Assembly (NCBI GenBank): GCA_020247545.1
Contig: JADCIX010000016.1
Location: 1 to 64,000, forward strand
Direction of reading: 5' to 3'
From: Rhodocyclaceae bacterium
GTDB lineage: Bacteria > Pseudomonadota > Gammaproteobacteria > Burkholderiales > Usitatibacteraceae
DNA length: 64,000 nt
This document shows, piece by piece, positions 49,958-59,887 of the stretch. Every line of letters starts with the position of its first letter. The stretch's first letter is position 1. The notes under the pieces are model-generated. The model had not been told where the DNA came from. It saw only the letters and a list, made by a program, of their open reading frames with translations, and did no database searches. A program made the position numbers and the translations under genes.

Positions 49958-51769
49958 ATGCCAAACCCGATTCAGCAACTGCCAGAACTTTTGATCAACC
50001 AAATCGCTGCGGGTGAGGTGGTTGAACGACCCGCTGCGGCGCTGAAGGAACTGCTCGAAAACAGTCTGGATGCGGGCGCAACGGCAATTCAAATTGAATT
50101 GGTCGCAGGTGGCATCAAGCGTATTCGGGTCGTCGATAATGGCGTTGGCATTGCCGCGAGTGAGCTCAAGCTCGCTGTCGCACGGCACGCGACATCAAAA
50201 ATTGCCAGCCTTGATGACCTTGAACGGGTCGCGTCGTTGGGTTTCCGCGGGGAGGCGCTGGCAAGTCTTGCCGCCATCTCGCGCCTTACGTTGACATCGC
50301 GTCGCGCCACATCCGCCCACGCATTTCGTTTGCAGGTGTTGGGCGGCGAGACAAGCAATCTGGAGCCGGCGGCACTCGCCGAAGGTACGGTGGTTGAAGC
50401 CGAAGATTTGTTCTTTAACACTCCTGCGAGGCGCAAGTTTCTCAAGACTGAAAGCACTGAGTTCGGCCATGCAGATGATGCCGCAACGCGTATTGCCATC
50501 GCATATCCAAGTGTCGCCGTTTCGCTCAGTCACAATGGCCGGCGTATCTGGGCGCATGCGACACAATCGCCAGAGGAACGTATCATGGCGATTCTGGGTG
50601 ATGAATTCGCCGGCTCATCGATTACTGTTTCCGAACATCAGCCAGCGTTTTCTATCTCCGGCCATATCGCGATGTCGCGTTATTCTCGTGCCGGGCGTGA
50701 CCAGCAATACGTGTTTGTTAATGGCCGATTTGTGCGAGACAAACTCCTACAGCACGCAATTCGCGAGGCTTACGCCGACGTTTTGCACCACCAGCGGCAA
50801 CCTGCTTACGCATTGTTTCTATCACTGAGCCCTGATCTGGTCGATGTCAACGTCCACCCCGCAAAAGCTGAAGTACGGTTTCGCGATTCGCGCGGGATGC
50901 ATCAGTTCGTATTTCACGCCCTGCGCAAAGCGCTTTCGCAGTCGAGCACGGAAGGCTCCGCCCCACAGGCCGATCCGGGGCGCTACATCACCGCTACGAA
51001 TAACTGGTCACCGCAACAGCTCTCGATGGAGACCGCACGACCCATAGGGATACCGCATCAAGTTGGGGGTGGCGCAAGTTGGCGAGTAGATAGTGTGCCG
51101 CAGGCCGCAGAGGCAACTCGCTTTTATGACGTATTGCGCGGCGCGGAGACCGCCGCAATGCCGAGTAAGAGCGCAGGGTCCGAAATGCCACCGCTGGGAT
51201 TTGCAATGGCACAATTGCACGGTATCTACGTGCTTGCACAAAACAATGCGGGCTTGGTGTTGGTCGACATGCACGCCGCGCATGAACGCATTCTCTATGA
51301 AAAATTCAAGCTCGAGGCTGACCGGGGCGAAACGGCCTCACAACCTTTGCTGGCACCAATTGCTTTTGCCCTTAGTTTGCGGGAACGGACGTTGCTCGAT
51401 GAGAACGTCGAGCTATTGGCCAAACTCGGCTTTGAGTTTGGTAATCTGAGTCCCAATGAAGTCGCCATCCGTGCCGTGCCAGCCATGCTGGATCGGCGTG
51501 AGCCGCACGACCTATTGCGAGAGCTAATAACCGATCTTGCCGAGTATGGCGCGTCACGGGCAGCCGAAGGGAGGCGCGATGAGATTTTGTCGACCATGGC
51601 ATGTCACGCCGCCGTGCGTGCCAACCGACAGCTCACCATCCCGGAAATGAATGCGTTGCTGCGGGAGATGGAAGACACCGAGCGTAGCGGCCAGTGCAAC
51701 CATGGCCGACCGACTTGGTATCAATTCGCCATGTCCGATCTTGATCGTCTATTTATGCGCGGACGTTAA
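49958..51769 (+). CDS. mutL: DNA mismatch repair protein MutL with endonuclease motif
   Basis: A 603-residue MutL. The GHKL ATPase domain has ELLENSLDAGATAI, DNGVGI and GFRGEAL. A variable linker (about 330-410) leads to the C-terminal dimer domain. There DMHAAHERILYE at 437-448 fits the endonuclease pattern D-Q/M-H-A-x2-E-x4-E. ACHAAVRAN and CNHGRPT near the end complete the metal site. E. coli MutL lacks these, since it uses MutH. This strain is therefore expected to run MutH-free mismatch repair. miaA follows by 6 nt. Confidence 0.95.
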   Translation: MPNPIQQLPELLINQIAAGEVVERPAAALKELLENSLDAGATAIQIELVAGGIKRIRVVDNGVGIAASELKLAVARHATSKIASLDDLERVASLGFRGEALASLAAISRLTLTSRRATSAHAFRLQVLGGETSNLEPAALAEGTVVEAEDLFFNTPARRKFLKTESTEFGHADDAATRIAIAYPSVAVSLSHNGRRIWAHATQSPEERIMAILGDEFAGSSITVSEHQPAFSISGHIAMSRYSRAGRDQQYVFVNGRFVRDKLLQHAIREAYADVLHHQRQPAYALFLSLSPDLVDVNVHPAKAEVRFRDSRGMHQFVFHALRKALSQSSTEGSAPQADPGRYITATNNWSPQQLSMETARPIGIPHQVGGGASWRVDSVPQAAEATRFYDVLRGAETAAMPSKSAGSEMPPLGFAMAQLHGIYVLAQNNAGLVLVDMHAAHERILYEKFKLEADRGETASQPLLAPIAFALSLRERTLLDENVELLAKLGFEFGNLSPNEVAIRAVPAMLDRREPHDLLRELITDLAEYGASRAAEGRRDEILSTMACHAAVRANRQLTIPEMNALLREMEDTERSGQCNHGRPTWYQFAMSDLDRLFMRGR

Positions 51770-51775
51770 GCGCGG

Positions 51776-52783
51776 ATGTCAATCGGGACTTCGATGAGCA
51801 GCGCCCCCGCCACGCCGGTTCTGTTTTTGCTGGGCCCGACGGCCTCAGGAAAAACGGCGCTCGCAAGCCGCTTGGTAGATCGCTTTGTAAATAAACGCCG
51901 AATCGAAATCGTGAGTGTCGACTCGGCGTTGGTATACCGGGAAATGAATATCGGGACCGCAAAACCTGACAGTCAAATGCTCGCCGACTATCCGCACCAC
52001 ATGATTGATTTGATCGATCCAGACGAAATTTATTCGGCGGCCGATTACCGCCGCGATGTACTGGTGGTACTTGCAGGGATAGTGTCGAGAGGTGCCGTTC
52101 CATTGATGGTTGGCGGGACGATGATGTATGTGAAAACGCTGTTGGAAGGAATCTCGGTTTTGCCAAAGGCCGACCCCGCGATACGTGCCGCGTTAACCGC
52201 TGAAGCGGCCTTGGTTGGCTGGGCGGCGATGCACGCAAAACTTGTTGAAGTTGACGAACTGACTGCCGCGAGGCTCGAACCAAATGACAGCCAGCGAATA
52301 CAACGCGCCTTGGAGGTGTATTTGATCTCAGGTGTGCCAATGTCGGAACTGCATCAAAGAGAGATGACGCAATCTCCCAAGGAGGCATACGAGAATTTTC
52401 CCTATATAGCGCACTTGCTTGCGCTGGTTCCATCGGATCGCGCGGTGCTGCACGGGCGTATCGCTGAACGTTTTGACGAGATGCTCAGGGCGGATTTTAT
52501 TGATGAAGTACGACAGTTGCGGGAACGCTTCGAGCTAACGCCAGATCTGCCATCAATGCGGGCGGTTGGTTACCGGCAGGTATGGCAATTTTTGGAGGGG
52601 GAGATTAATGAGGAGCAACTACGTGCTCACGGGATCGCAGCGACCCGCCAGTTGGCTAAGCGTCAGCTGACATGGTTGAGGTCGATGCCAAACGCTTCGA
52701 CGTATGATTGTCTCGATAGGAACTTGTCGAGCAAGATTGAAACACACGTTGAAGGTATCCTCAAAGCGAGCGCGACAAATTAG
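51776..52783 (+). CDS. miaA: tRNA dimethylallyltransferase
   Basis: A 335-residue MiaA, which transfers a dimethylallyl group to A37 of tRNAs reading UNN codons. The P-loop is GPTASGKTAL, followed by VSVDSALVYREMNIGTAKP, HHMIDLIDP and VGGTMMYVKTLLEG. The start may be ATG 51776 or 51794. Its position straight after mutL is as in E. coli. hfq, which often follows, is not here; xseA lies convergent 6 nt on. Confidence 0.94.
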   Translation: MSIGTSMSSAPATPVLFLLGPTASGKTALASRLVDRFVNKRRIEIVSVDSALVYREMNIGTAKPDSQMLADYPHHMIDLIDPDEIYSAADYRRDVLVVLAGIVSRGAVPLMVGGTMMYVKTLLEGISVLPKADPAIRAALTAEAALVGWAAMHAKLVEVDELTAARLEPNDSQRIQRALEVYLISGVPMSELHQREMTQSPKEAYENFPYIAHLLALVPSDRAVLHGRIAERFDEMLRADFIDEVRQLRERFELTPDLPSMRAVGYRQVWQFLEGEINEEQLRAHGIAATRQLAKRQLTWLRSMPNASTYDCLDRNLSSKIETHVEGILKASATN

Positions 52784-52789
52784 CGGCGG

Positions 52790-54220
52790 CTAATCGACCT
52801 TTGCCCCGGTCTCTCCATCGAAGAAGTGCAGCGCAACCATGTCGCCCGACTCGAGCGACTGGCGGCTTGTCACAAGTGTGTGTTCGGGATTCTGGCGGGT
52901 CACCATCGCATAGCCCCGACGCAGCACTTGCTGGGGATTCAACATGAGCAAGGCTTGTGCGCGTTGGGCAAGCGCTTGCTGCCGCTGAGCAATGTTTGCG
53001 GTTGCGGCGCGCCGCATTGCTGCGCAGAGCGTCTTGGTGAGCACACGGTAGCGCGTTAGGTCGGGCAAATTAGCCAGCCAGCGTGTCCTTGTTTGCTGCA
53101 ACTGCTGCCGCCGAAGCGTACTTATGAACATTACACCGCGCTTCAGGCACCGGGAGGCTTGGCTGAGATTTTCACGTTCCCGGGCGATGCGTTGCTCTGG
53201 TGAGAGCAATCCGCGAGACGCCAGGTCGACACGCTGCTGACGTTGAGCGACGAGTGCGCGAATCAACTTTTCAAGATGCAGCGCGCGCTGGCGGATCGTC
53301 TCGCGCAATTTGGCGCAGTCCGGCGAGAGCATTTCGGCGGCTGCGGTCGGTGTCGGCGCGCGTGCATCGGCCACAAAGTCGCAAATGGTGAAGTCGGTTT
53401 CATGCCCGACACCTGAAACAACCGGGATGCCGGTGTCTTGTTGAAACCTCAAGATCGCCCTCGCCACAGCCTCTTCGTTAAAAGACCACAAATCCTCGGC
53501 GCTGCCGCCACCCCGACAAATCAATAGCGCGTCCACTTCGTGCCGCGAGCGGGCGGCATTGATGGCCGCAGCGATTTCATTGGCGGCATCCGCACCCTGC
53601 ACCGCGGTCGGGTAGATGATGATGCGAGTCATCGGTGCCCTGCGCTTGAATGTCGTCAACACATCTTGAAGTGCGGCGGCGTTGGGCGATGTGACGATGC
53701 CAACAATCTGCGGCATGTGCGGTACCGCCAACTTTCGCTTTTCGTCGAATAATCCCTCACTGGCGAGTTTGCGTTTTAGGCGCTCAAAGGCTTCGAAAAG
53801 TGCGCCGACACCAGCGCGCCGCATCGCTTCGACGCCCAGTTGGAAGTCGCCGCGGGCCTCATACAAGGAGGGTAACGCGCGGACATCGACCTCGATGCCA
53901 TTTTCAGGGGTAAAGGCGATACTCTGTGCGCGGTTGCGGAACATCACACAGCGGACTTGTGCGCGGTCATCCTTCAAAGAGAAATACCAATGGCCGCTGT
54001 TGGCACGCATCACGTTCGATAACTCTCCGCGTACCCAGCGCAGTTCAAAATTGGCTTCCAGCAAGCCCTTCACCCGCCGGTTGAGTTCTGAAACTGAAAT
54101 TGGTTCGGATCGACCGTCGGCACCCGTGTCGAATGCGCGAACCTGTGCGAAATCGCCGTCTGGCGCGGGGTTGCGGGGGCTCGCGGGGCGAGCAAACAAG
54201 GGTAGATCGTCTGATTCCAT
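52790..54220 (-). CDS. xseA: Exodeoxyribonuclease VII large subunit
   Basis: A 476-residue XseA. An N-terminal OB-fold (about 40-140, ISVSELNRRVKGLLEANF) is followed by the catalytic region with VGIVTSPNAAALQDV, RGGGSAEDLWSFNEE and SGVGHETDFTICD, then a long coiled coil (about 300-420) rich in Arg and Gln, which forms the subunit-binding arm. It acts with XseB to degrade single-stranded DNA. xseB is not in this window. Confidence 0.94.
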   Translation of the reverse strand: MESDDLPLFARPASPRNPAPDGDFAQVRAFDTGADGRSEPISVSELNRRVKGLLEANFELRWVRGELSNVMRANSGHWYFSLKDDRAQVRCVMFRNRAQSIAFTPENGIEVDVRALPSLYEARGDFQLGVEAMRRAGVGALFEAFERLKRKLASEGLFDEKRKLAVPHMPQIVGIVTSPNAAALQDVLTTFKRRAPMTRIIIYPTAVQGADAANEIAAAINAARSRHEVDALLICRGGGSAEDLWSFNEEAVARAILRFQQDTGIPVVSGVGHETDFTICDFVADARAPTPTAAAEMLSPDCAKLRETIRQRALHLEKLIRALVAQRQQRVDLASRGLLSPEQRIARERENLSQASRCLKRGVMFISTLRRQQLQQTRTRWLANLPDLTRYRVLTKTLCAAMRRAATANIAQRQQALAQRAQALLMLNPQQVLRRGYAMVTRQNPEHTLVTSRQSLESGDMVALHFFDGETGAKVD

Positions 54221-54701
54221 CCACCGAATGCTATCACCACACAGGCTGGGTTAGCGTTTACGATTGCTGTCCGCTGGTTTGGCAAGGAACTATCGTAAGT
54301 GTATGAGAAATAAAACAATTTTTTCCGTTCAAAAAATAAGCGAAGCGGAAAAAACCGTTACAGTTTCGTGACTTAGCGAACATTGACACGCGCAATTCAC
54401 AGACTTATCCACAGCTGCTGTGGATGAAATTCAACGGTCCGTGACAAAGTGCCCGTAAGACCTGCTTTCCACGCCATAAGACTCTGGAATTGACCGTCTT
54501 TGTTAGTGCCTCATGAAAGCCCCAGTATTGCCAACCACTTTGGCGAGATCCAAACGAGGTTCCGAGGCGAGACAAACCAGAAATGGAAGCTAGGTAGATA
54601 CGTTAAACTTCATCGTTAATCTCACGCGTGTCGGTGAGTATGTGCCCGCACCCGTAAAGCGACATTCATCAAATGTTTGACAGGTATTTCTGGAGACTCA
54701 A
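54221..54701. other. AT-rich intergenic stretch between xseA and exbB
   Basis: 481 nt without a gene, notably richer in A and T than its neighbours, for instance 54305-54360. It holds an inverted repeat TTTTTTCCG/CGGAAAAAA (54319-54354) and two facing DnaA-box-like sequences (54405-54427). Both flanking genes are transcribed away from it, so it should hold two promoters. Confidence 0.55.
54405..54427. promoter_or_regulatory. Two facing DnaA-box-like sites
   Basis: A perfect TTATCCACA at 54405-54413 faces TGTGGATGA at 54419-54427, which read on the minus strand is TCATCCACA, one mismatch. They are five bases apart. DnaA boxes outside oriC can act in gene control or DnaA titration. No dnaA, dnaN or AT-rich repeat cluster is here, so this is not an origin call. 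Confidence 0.45.
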
Positions 54702-55307
54702 TTGCTATCGATCATTCAAGCGGCAGGCTGGACAATTTGGTTCATCATTCTGTGTTCGGTGATTTGTTTTGCCATCATTGGCGAGCGTTTCTGGACACTG
54801 CGGCGGAAGACGGTGCTTCCACCGAACTTGTTTGCTGACACGGTCGAGGCGTTCAGGCTACAGGGCGCGACGCCTGAACTGCTTGAAAAACTCCGGGCGA
54901 ATTCATTCTTGGGCCGCGTGTTCGCCGCCGGCATCGCGAATGTGAAGTCGTCGCGTGACGTTATGAAAGAATCGATGGAAGAAGCCGGCCGCGCGGTGAT
55001 GGTCGACATGGAGCGCTTTCTCACCGGGCTGGGCACTATCGCTACTGTTGCACCGTTGCTCGGACTGTTTGGCACCGTCATTGGTATGATCGATATCTTT
55101 GGTGCGAGCGGCCCTCAGGGGCAGAATCCAGCGCAACTTGCGTTGGGGATTTCAGTTGCCCTCTACAACACGGCTGCCGGTATCGCGGTAGCGGTCCCGG
55201 CGTTGATTTTTTATCGGCACTTTCGCGGCAAGGTTGATGTGATGGTCATCGATATGGAACAGCAGGGCATTAAGCTCGTAGAGACGCTGCACGGAGAACG
55301 CAAGTGA
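54702..55307 (+). CDS. exbB: MotA/TolQ/ExbB proton-channel family protein
   Basis: A 201-residue inner-membrane protein with three helices (about 7-27, 110-130, 145-170). The conserved GTIATVAPLLGLFGTVIGMI and ALYNTAAGIAVAVPALI match ExbB/TolQ. It forms a proton channel with the ExbD-like protein encoded 4 nt overlapping downstream. The start is TTG 54702 with TGGAG at good spacing. No tonB, tolA or tolB is nearby, so the partner is unknown; in betaproteobacteria this pair before lpxK is common. Confidence 0.88.
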   Translation: MLSIIQAAGWTIWFIILCSVICFAIIGERFWTLRRKTVLPPNLFADTVEAFRLQGATPELLEKLRANSFLGRVFAAGIANVKSSRDVMKESMEEAGRAVMVDMERFLTGLGTIATVAPLLGLFGTVIGMIDIFGASGPQGQNPAQLALGISVALYNTAAGIAVAVPALIFYRHFRGKVDVMVIDMEQQGIKLVETLHGERK

Positions 55308-55732
55308 ACTTTCGCCGCGGGCGAGCCCGCGAAGAGCCGGAAATCAATTTCATCCCGCTGATTGACTTGCTGCTCGTCATTCTGATCTTTGTGATGGTCA
55401 CTACCACCTACTCGAAGTACGCCGAGTTGCAAATCAATTTGCCCGAGGCGTCGGCTGAGAAGGCACCGGACCGACCGCAGGTTCTCAACATTGCAGTCGA
55501 CGCGAACGGCAAATACGCAATAAATAACGTCGCGACCAACTTCAACGGCATCCCGGCTTTTGCCAATGCCCTGCGTGAAGCTGCGGCTGCCGGACAGATG
55601 AAAGATCCGGTGATCGCGATCGGCGCGGACGCCGGTGCGACTCATCAAGCGGTCGTGAATGTGATGGAAGCCGCCCGGGTGGTTGGATTCACCAAAATTT
55701 CGTTCACCACGCAAACCAAGAGCGGCAAGTAA
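55304..55732 (+). CDS. exbD: ExbD/TolR-family protein
   Basis: A 142-residue protein with a short cytoplasmic tail, one helix (about 17-36) preceded by INFIPLIDLLLVILIFVMV with the essential Asp, and a periplasmic domain. It partners the ExbB-like protein in using the proton gradient. The start is GTG 55304, which overlaps the exbB stop. lpxK begins 7 nt later. Confidence 0.88.
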   Translation: MNFRRGRAREEPEINFIPLIDLLLVILIFVMVTTTYSKYAELQINLPEASAEKAPDRPQVLNIAVDANGKYAINNVATNFNGIPAFANALREAAAAGQMKDPVIAIGADAGATHQAVVNVMEAARVVGFTKISFTTQTKSGK

Positions 55733-55739
55733 CGTTGCC

Positions 55740-56867
55740 ATGGCACGGCTCGAAGCATTCTTGTTACGAGAATGGCAGCGTGTGTCTGGCTGGCAGCTTT
55801 TTCTACAGCCAGTATCGTGGGCTTTTCAACTCCTAGTTTGGGTGCGCCGCAAAGCATTCGCGTCGGGCATCCTTCGTTCCCGTCGGCCAGGCTGTCCCGT
55901 CATCGTCGTCGGTAACATCAGCGTTGGCGGTACGGGCAAGACGCCGTTGGTGCTCGCACTCGTGGCGTTTCTGCAGCGGCAGGGCAAAACGCCCGGCATT
56001 CTTACCCGCGGCTATATGCCGAGGTTACGCTCGCGGGTGCCCGCCGCGGGTTCGGTGATTCACGTGATTCCACAAGCCACACCTTCGAAGAACCCGGCCT
56101 TCTCTGATGAGGCGGTTTTGCTCAGCGAATGCTCCAGCGCGCTGGTGTTTGCGGGCGCAAATCGTGTGGCGGTGGCCGCGACGCTGTTGCAACGTTACCC
56201 ATCAACCGATGTACTTGTTTGTGATGACGGACTACAACACTATGCGTTGCAGCGGGATATCGAAATTGCCGTGGTTGACGCCAGCCGGGGATTTGGCAAT
56301 GGCTTCTGTCTACCGGCGGGGCCACTGCGTGAACCAATTACTCGCCTCGCATGTGTCGATTGCATTGTGCTGAATGGGGCGAGCAATGACGGCCAGTTCC
56401 AAGCAAAAATGCCCGAAGAGGCCGGTCGAATGGAGAGTTTGGCCTTACAACTTTCCGCCATTAATGTGCCGGTTTTCGAGATGACCTACGCCGATGCGCG
56501 AATGCGTCAACTCGGTGTTGGTCAAGCCAATGCCCCATATCTGTCACCGACGGCGTTTTGTGACTTGCACCAGGGTAAACGCATCGTCGCCATTGCCGGC
56601 ATCGGTAATCCGCAACGGTTTTTTACCCAACTGGCTTCACTCGGCGTGGTGTTGGCGGGAAAGCTCGCGTTTCCCGACCACCACCCGTTTGAAATTAGCG
56701 ATCTACGAAGTATTGATGCCGACATTATCCTGATGACGGAAAAGGACGCAGTAAAATGCCGAATGTTTGCTGCATTGGACAAAAGGTTATGGTCGATGCG
56801 CGTTGATGCCAAACTCCCCGAGGCTTTTTTTGATTTTGTGTTGAAGAAACTTGCCCATGCCACTTGA
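55740..56867 (+). CDS. lpxK: Tetraacyldisaccharide 4'-kinase
   Basis: A 375-residue LpxK, which phosphorylates the lipid A precursor at the inner membrane. An N-terminal amphipathic/membrane helix is followed by the P-loop [15 protein letters not shown], then [15 protein letters not shown] and, near the end, [12 protein letters not shown] and [11 protein letters not shown], all typical of the family. Its end overlaps the Trm112-like gene by 11 nt. The order exbBD-lpxK-trm112-kdsB is a lipopolysaccharide unit. Confidence 0.94.
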   Translation: MARLEAFLLREWQRVSGWQLFLQPVSWAFQLLVWVRRKAFASGILRSRRPGCPVIVVGNISVGGTGKTPLVLALVAFLQRQGKTPGILTRGYMPRLRSRVPAAGSVIHVIPQATPSKNPAFSDEAVLLSECSSALVFAGANRVAVAATLLQRYPSTDVLVCDDGLQHYALQRDIEIAVVDASRGFGNGFCLPAGPLREPITRLACVDCIVLNGASNDGQFQAKMPEEAGRMESLALQLSAINVPVFEMTYADARMRQLGVGQANAPYLSPTAFCDLHQGKRIVAIAGIGNPQRFFTQLASLGVVLAGKLAFPDHHPFEISDLRSIDADIILMTEKDAVKCRMFAALDKRLWSMRVDAKLPEAFFDFVLKKLAHAT

Positions 56868-57048
56868 TCCGAAATTGTTAGAAATATTGGTCTGTCCGCT
56901 CACAAAAGGGCCGCTGACTATGTCGGCTGATAGGCAGGAACTGATTTCGTGGTCGGCTCGCTTGGCGTACCCCATCCGCGACGGTATCCCCATCATGCTG
57001 GTAGATGAGGCGCGTGAACTCGGTATCGACGAAGAGCGAACATCTTAG
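56857..57048 (+). CDS. Trm112/YcaR-family small protein
   Basis: A 63-residue protein with [15 protein letters not shown] and [17 protein letters not shown], which is the Trm112/YcaR pattern. Only one of the usual zinc cysteines is visible, as in many bacterial members. The ATG at 56857 overlaps lpxK, and the stop overlaps the kdsB start by one base. Bacterial members sit between lpxK and kdsB, but their function is not settled; a link to methyltransferase activation is inferred from eukaryotic Trm112. Confidence 0.88.
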   Translation: MPLDPKLLEILVCPLTKGPLTMSADRQELISWSARLAYPIRDGIPIMLVDEARELGIDEERTS

Positions 57049-57830
57049 TGCTTGAGTTCATCTGCGTCATTCCCGCGCGCCTTGGATCGACAAGACTGCC
57101 AAATAAGCCACTTGCGGATATTGGCGGCAAGCCAATGGTGGTGCATGTCGCAGAGCGCGCGCACGCCTCTGGAGCGAGTGCGGTTTACGTAGCAACCGAC
57201 CATCGGGATGTGCAGACCGCGTGTGAGTCACACGGAGTGGCGGCATTGATCACGCGCAGCGATCATGCCTCCGGTACTGATCGGATCGCCGAAGTGGCGA
57301 CGCGCCTTGGGCTAGCGGCGGACGCCATTGTGGTGAATGTACAAGGCGATGAGCCCCTGATTGCGCCAAAGTTGATCGCCTCGGTCGCGCGGACGCTAAG
57401 TCAGACAGATGGTGCGGCGATCGCAACGGCGGCGCATGCTATCGAGTGGGCGGCCGATTTCCTTAACCCGAACGTCGTCAAAGTGGTCAGAAATGAAACG
57501 GGTATTGCCCAATATTTTAGCCGCGCCCCCATTCCGTTCCCTCGCGACGAAGCGGAGGCGGTTGCCGCGGCGGCGGCTAATGCGCAGCGCCTGCCAGTGT
57601 CGGTAACAGCGCTGCGGCACATCGGTATTTATGCCTATCGCGCCAGATTCCTGAGTCGATATGCCAGTTTGATGCCAGTAGACGCCGAGCGACTCGAGGC
57701 GCTGGAGCAGCTTCGCGCGATGTTTCACGGTTACACAATCGCTGTGCTGGATTGGCAGGGGGAGACGCCGCCCGGCGTTGATACTGCGGCCGACCTCGAA
57801 CGGGTGCGGGCGCGTCTTGCCGGCGGGTGA
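57048..57830 (+). CDS. kdsB: 3-deoxy-manno-octulosonate cytidylyltransferase
   Basis: A 260-residue KdsB, which activates Kdo as CMP-Kdo with CTP. It begins with the nucleotidyltransferase loop VIPARLGSTRLPNKPLADIG and has VVNVQGDEPLI and HIGIYAYRARFL. The GTG at 57048 overlaps the previous stop, so it is translationally coupled. It uses CTP made by PyrG and Kdo from the KdsA route, both in this window. Confidence 0.95.
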   Translation: MLEFICVIPARLGSTRLPNKPLADIGGKPMVVHVAERAHASGASAVYVATDHRDVQTACESHGVAALITRSDHASGTDRIAEVATRLGLAADAIVVNVQGDEPLIAPKLIASVARTLSQTDGAAIATAAHAIEWAADFLNPNVVKVVRNETGIAQYFSRAPIPFPRDEAEAVAAAAANAQRLPVSVTALRHIGIYAYRARFLSRYASLMPVDAERLEALEQLRAMFHGYTIAVLDWQGETPPGVDTAADLERVRARLAGG

Positions 57831-57899
57831 ATGACATCAAAGCCCACCGGCAGGCAAACACGGTAAAATTTCGTCTTCTCGTAAAACTAAAAAAGGTAG

Positions 57900-58556
<657 letters not shown>

Positions 58557-58558
58557 GC

Positions 58559-59845
58559 ATGGGTGCGCGCACCATGGCTGTAGCCACGCCCAAGAATGCG
58601 TTCTACGCCCAGTCTGGCGGTGTGACCTCTGTCATTAATGTTTCTGCGCAAGCCGTTATCGAAACCGCGCGCAAGTACCCGAAAAAAATCGGCAAAGTCT
58701 ATGCGGGTCGCAACGGCATCATCGGCGCACTCACGGAAGACTTAATCGATACCTCCAAAGAGTCGCTCGCCAATATCAAAGCCCTCGGCCACACGCCCGC
58801 CGGCGCGTTCGGCTCGTGCCGCTACAAGTTGAAGTCACTTGAACAAAATCGCCGCGAATACGAGCGCTTGATCGCGGTCTTCAAAGCGCACGACATCGGC
58901 TATTTTTTCTACAACGGCGGCGGTGACTCTGCCGATACCTGCTTAAAGATTTCGCAGCTGTCCGAATCGATGGGTTACCCGCTGGTCGCTGTGCACGTGC
59001 CGAAAACGGTGGATAACGATCTGCCGATTACCGATTGCTCGCCTGGCTTCGGCTCAGTTGCCAAGTATGTCGCGGTATCGATGCGGGAGGCTGGGTTAGA
59101 TGTCGCTTCAATGGCAAAGACCTCTACCAAGGTATTTGTGTTCGAGGTGATGGGTCGTCACGCCGGTTGGATTGCCGCCGCGACGGGGCTCGCCGCCGAA
59201 CATGTCGGCGAAGCGCCACATATCATCTTGTTCCCCGAAATCGTTTTCGACCCGAAAAGATTCATCGCCAAAGTTGACGCGACGGTCGAGAAATATGGCT
59301 ATTGTGCGGTCGGTGTGTCAGAGGGCATTCGCGGCGCGGATGGAAAATTTGTTGCAGAGTCAGGTCTAGTCGATGCGTTTGGCCATTCGCAGTTGGGCGG
59401 CGTTGCCCCTGCGATTGCCGATTTGGTTAAACGTGAACTCAAACTCAAGCACCACTGGGCAGTCGCTGATTACCTACAGCGGGCAGGGCGCCATATCGCA
59501 TCAAGGACCGATGTGGAACAAACCTACGCGCTGGGTAAGGCCGCCGTCGAATTCGCCGTCAAAGGTATGAACGGCGTCATGCCCGCCATCAAGCGTTTAT
59601 CTAGCAAACCCTACAAATGGGAAATCATCGCTGCGCCGCTTGCGAAGGTGGCGAACCACGAAAAGAAGATGCCGCGAGACTATATTGCGAAGGACGGCTT
59701 TCACATCACGCAAAAATGTCGCAACTATCTATCTCCGCTGATTATCGGCGAAGACTATCCTCCCTATCGCAATGGTCTACCTGCGTACGTGAGGTTGAAG
59801 AATCCGGCTGTCAAGAAAAAGCTTTCGCCTTTCTCGCTGGGTTAG
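58559..59845 (+). CDS. pfp: Diphosphate-dependent 6-phosphofructokinase
   Basis: A 428-residue phosphofructokinase. The donor site reads GGGDSADT with Asp where ATP enzymes have Gly, and PKTVDNDL has Lys where ATP enzymes have Gly. Both are marks of the pyrophosphate-dependent class, which works in both directions. MGRHAGWIAA and EGIRGADGKF are further family motifs. The ATG at 58559 follows adk by 2 nt; ATG 58574 is an alternative. No ATP-type PfkA is in the window. Confidence 0.9.
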   Translation: MGARTMAVATPKNAFYAQSGGVTSVINVSAQAVIETARKYPKKIGKVYAGRNGIIGALTEDLIDTSKESLANIKALGHTPAGAFGSCRYKLKSLEQNRREYERLIAVFKAHDIGYFFYNGGGDSADTCLKISQLSESMGYPLVAVHVPKTVDNDLPITDCSPGFGSVAKYVAVSMREAGLDVASMAKTSTKVFVFEVMGRHAGWIAAATGLAAEHVGEAPHIILFPEIVFDPKRFIAKVDATVEKYGYCAVGVSEGIRGADGKFVAESGLVDAFGHSQLGGVAPAIADLVKRELKLKHHWAVADYLQRAGRHIASRTDVEQTYALGKAAVEFAVKGMNGVMPAIKRLSSKPYKWEIIAAPLAKVANHEKKMPRDYIAKDGFHITQKCRNYLSPLIIGEDYPPYRNGLPAYVRLKNPAVKKKLSPFSLG

Positions 59846-59887
59846 CCGTTCTGGCATACGACACAGCAGGTGTTCGCACAAGCTGGA

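Noticed and set aside
49750-50016. 88-codon reading frame before mutL
   Set aside because: It runs out of frame into mutL, lacks a convincing ribosome site and has no similarity I recognise.
54300-54430. Replication origin
   Set aside because: Only two DnaA-like boxes and no dnaA, dnaN, parAB or gidA nearby.
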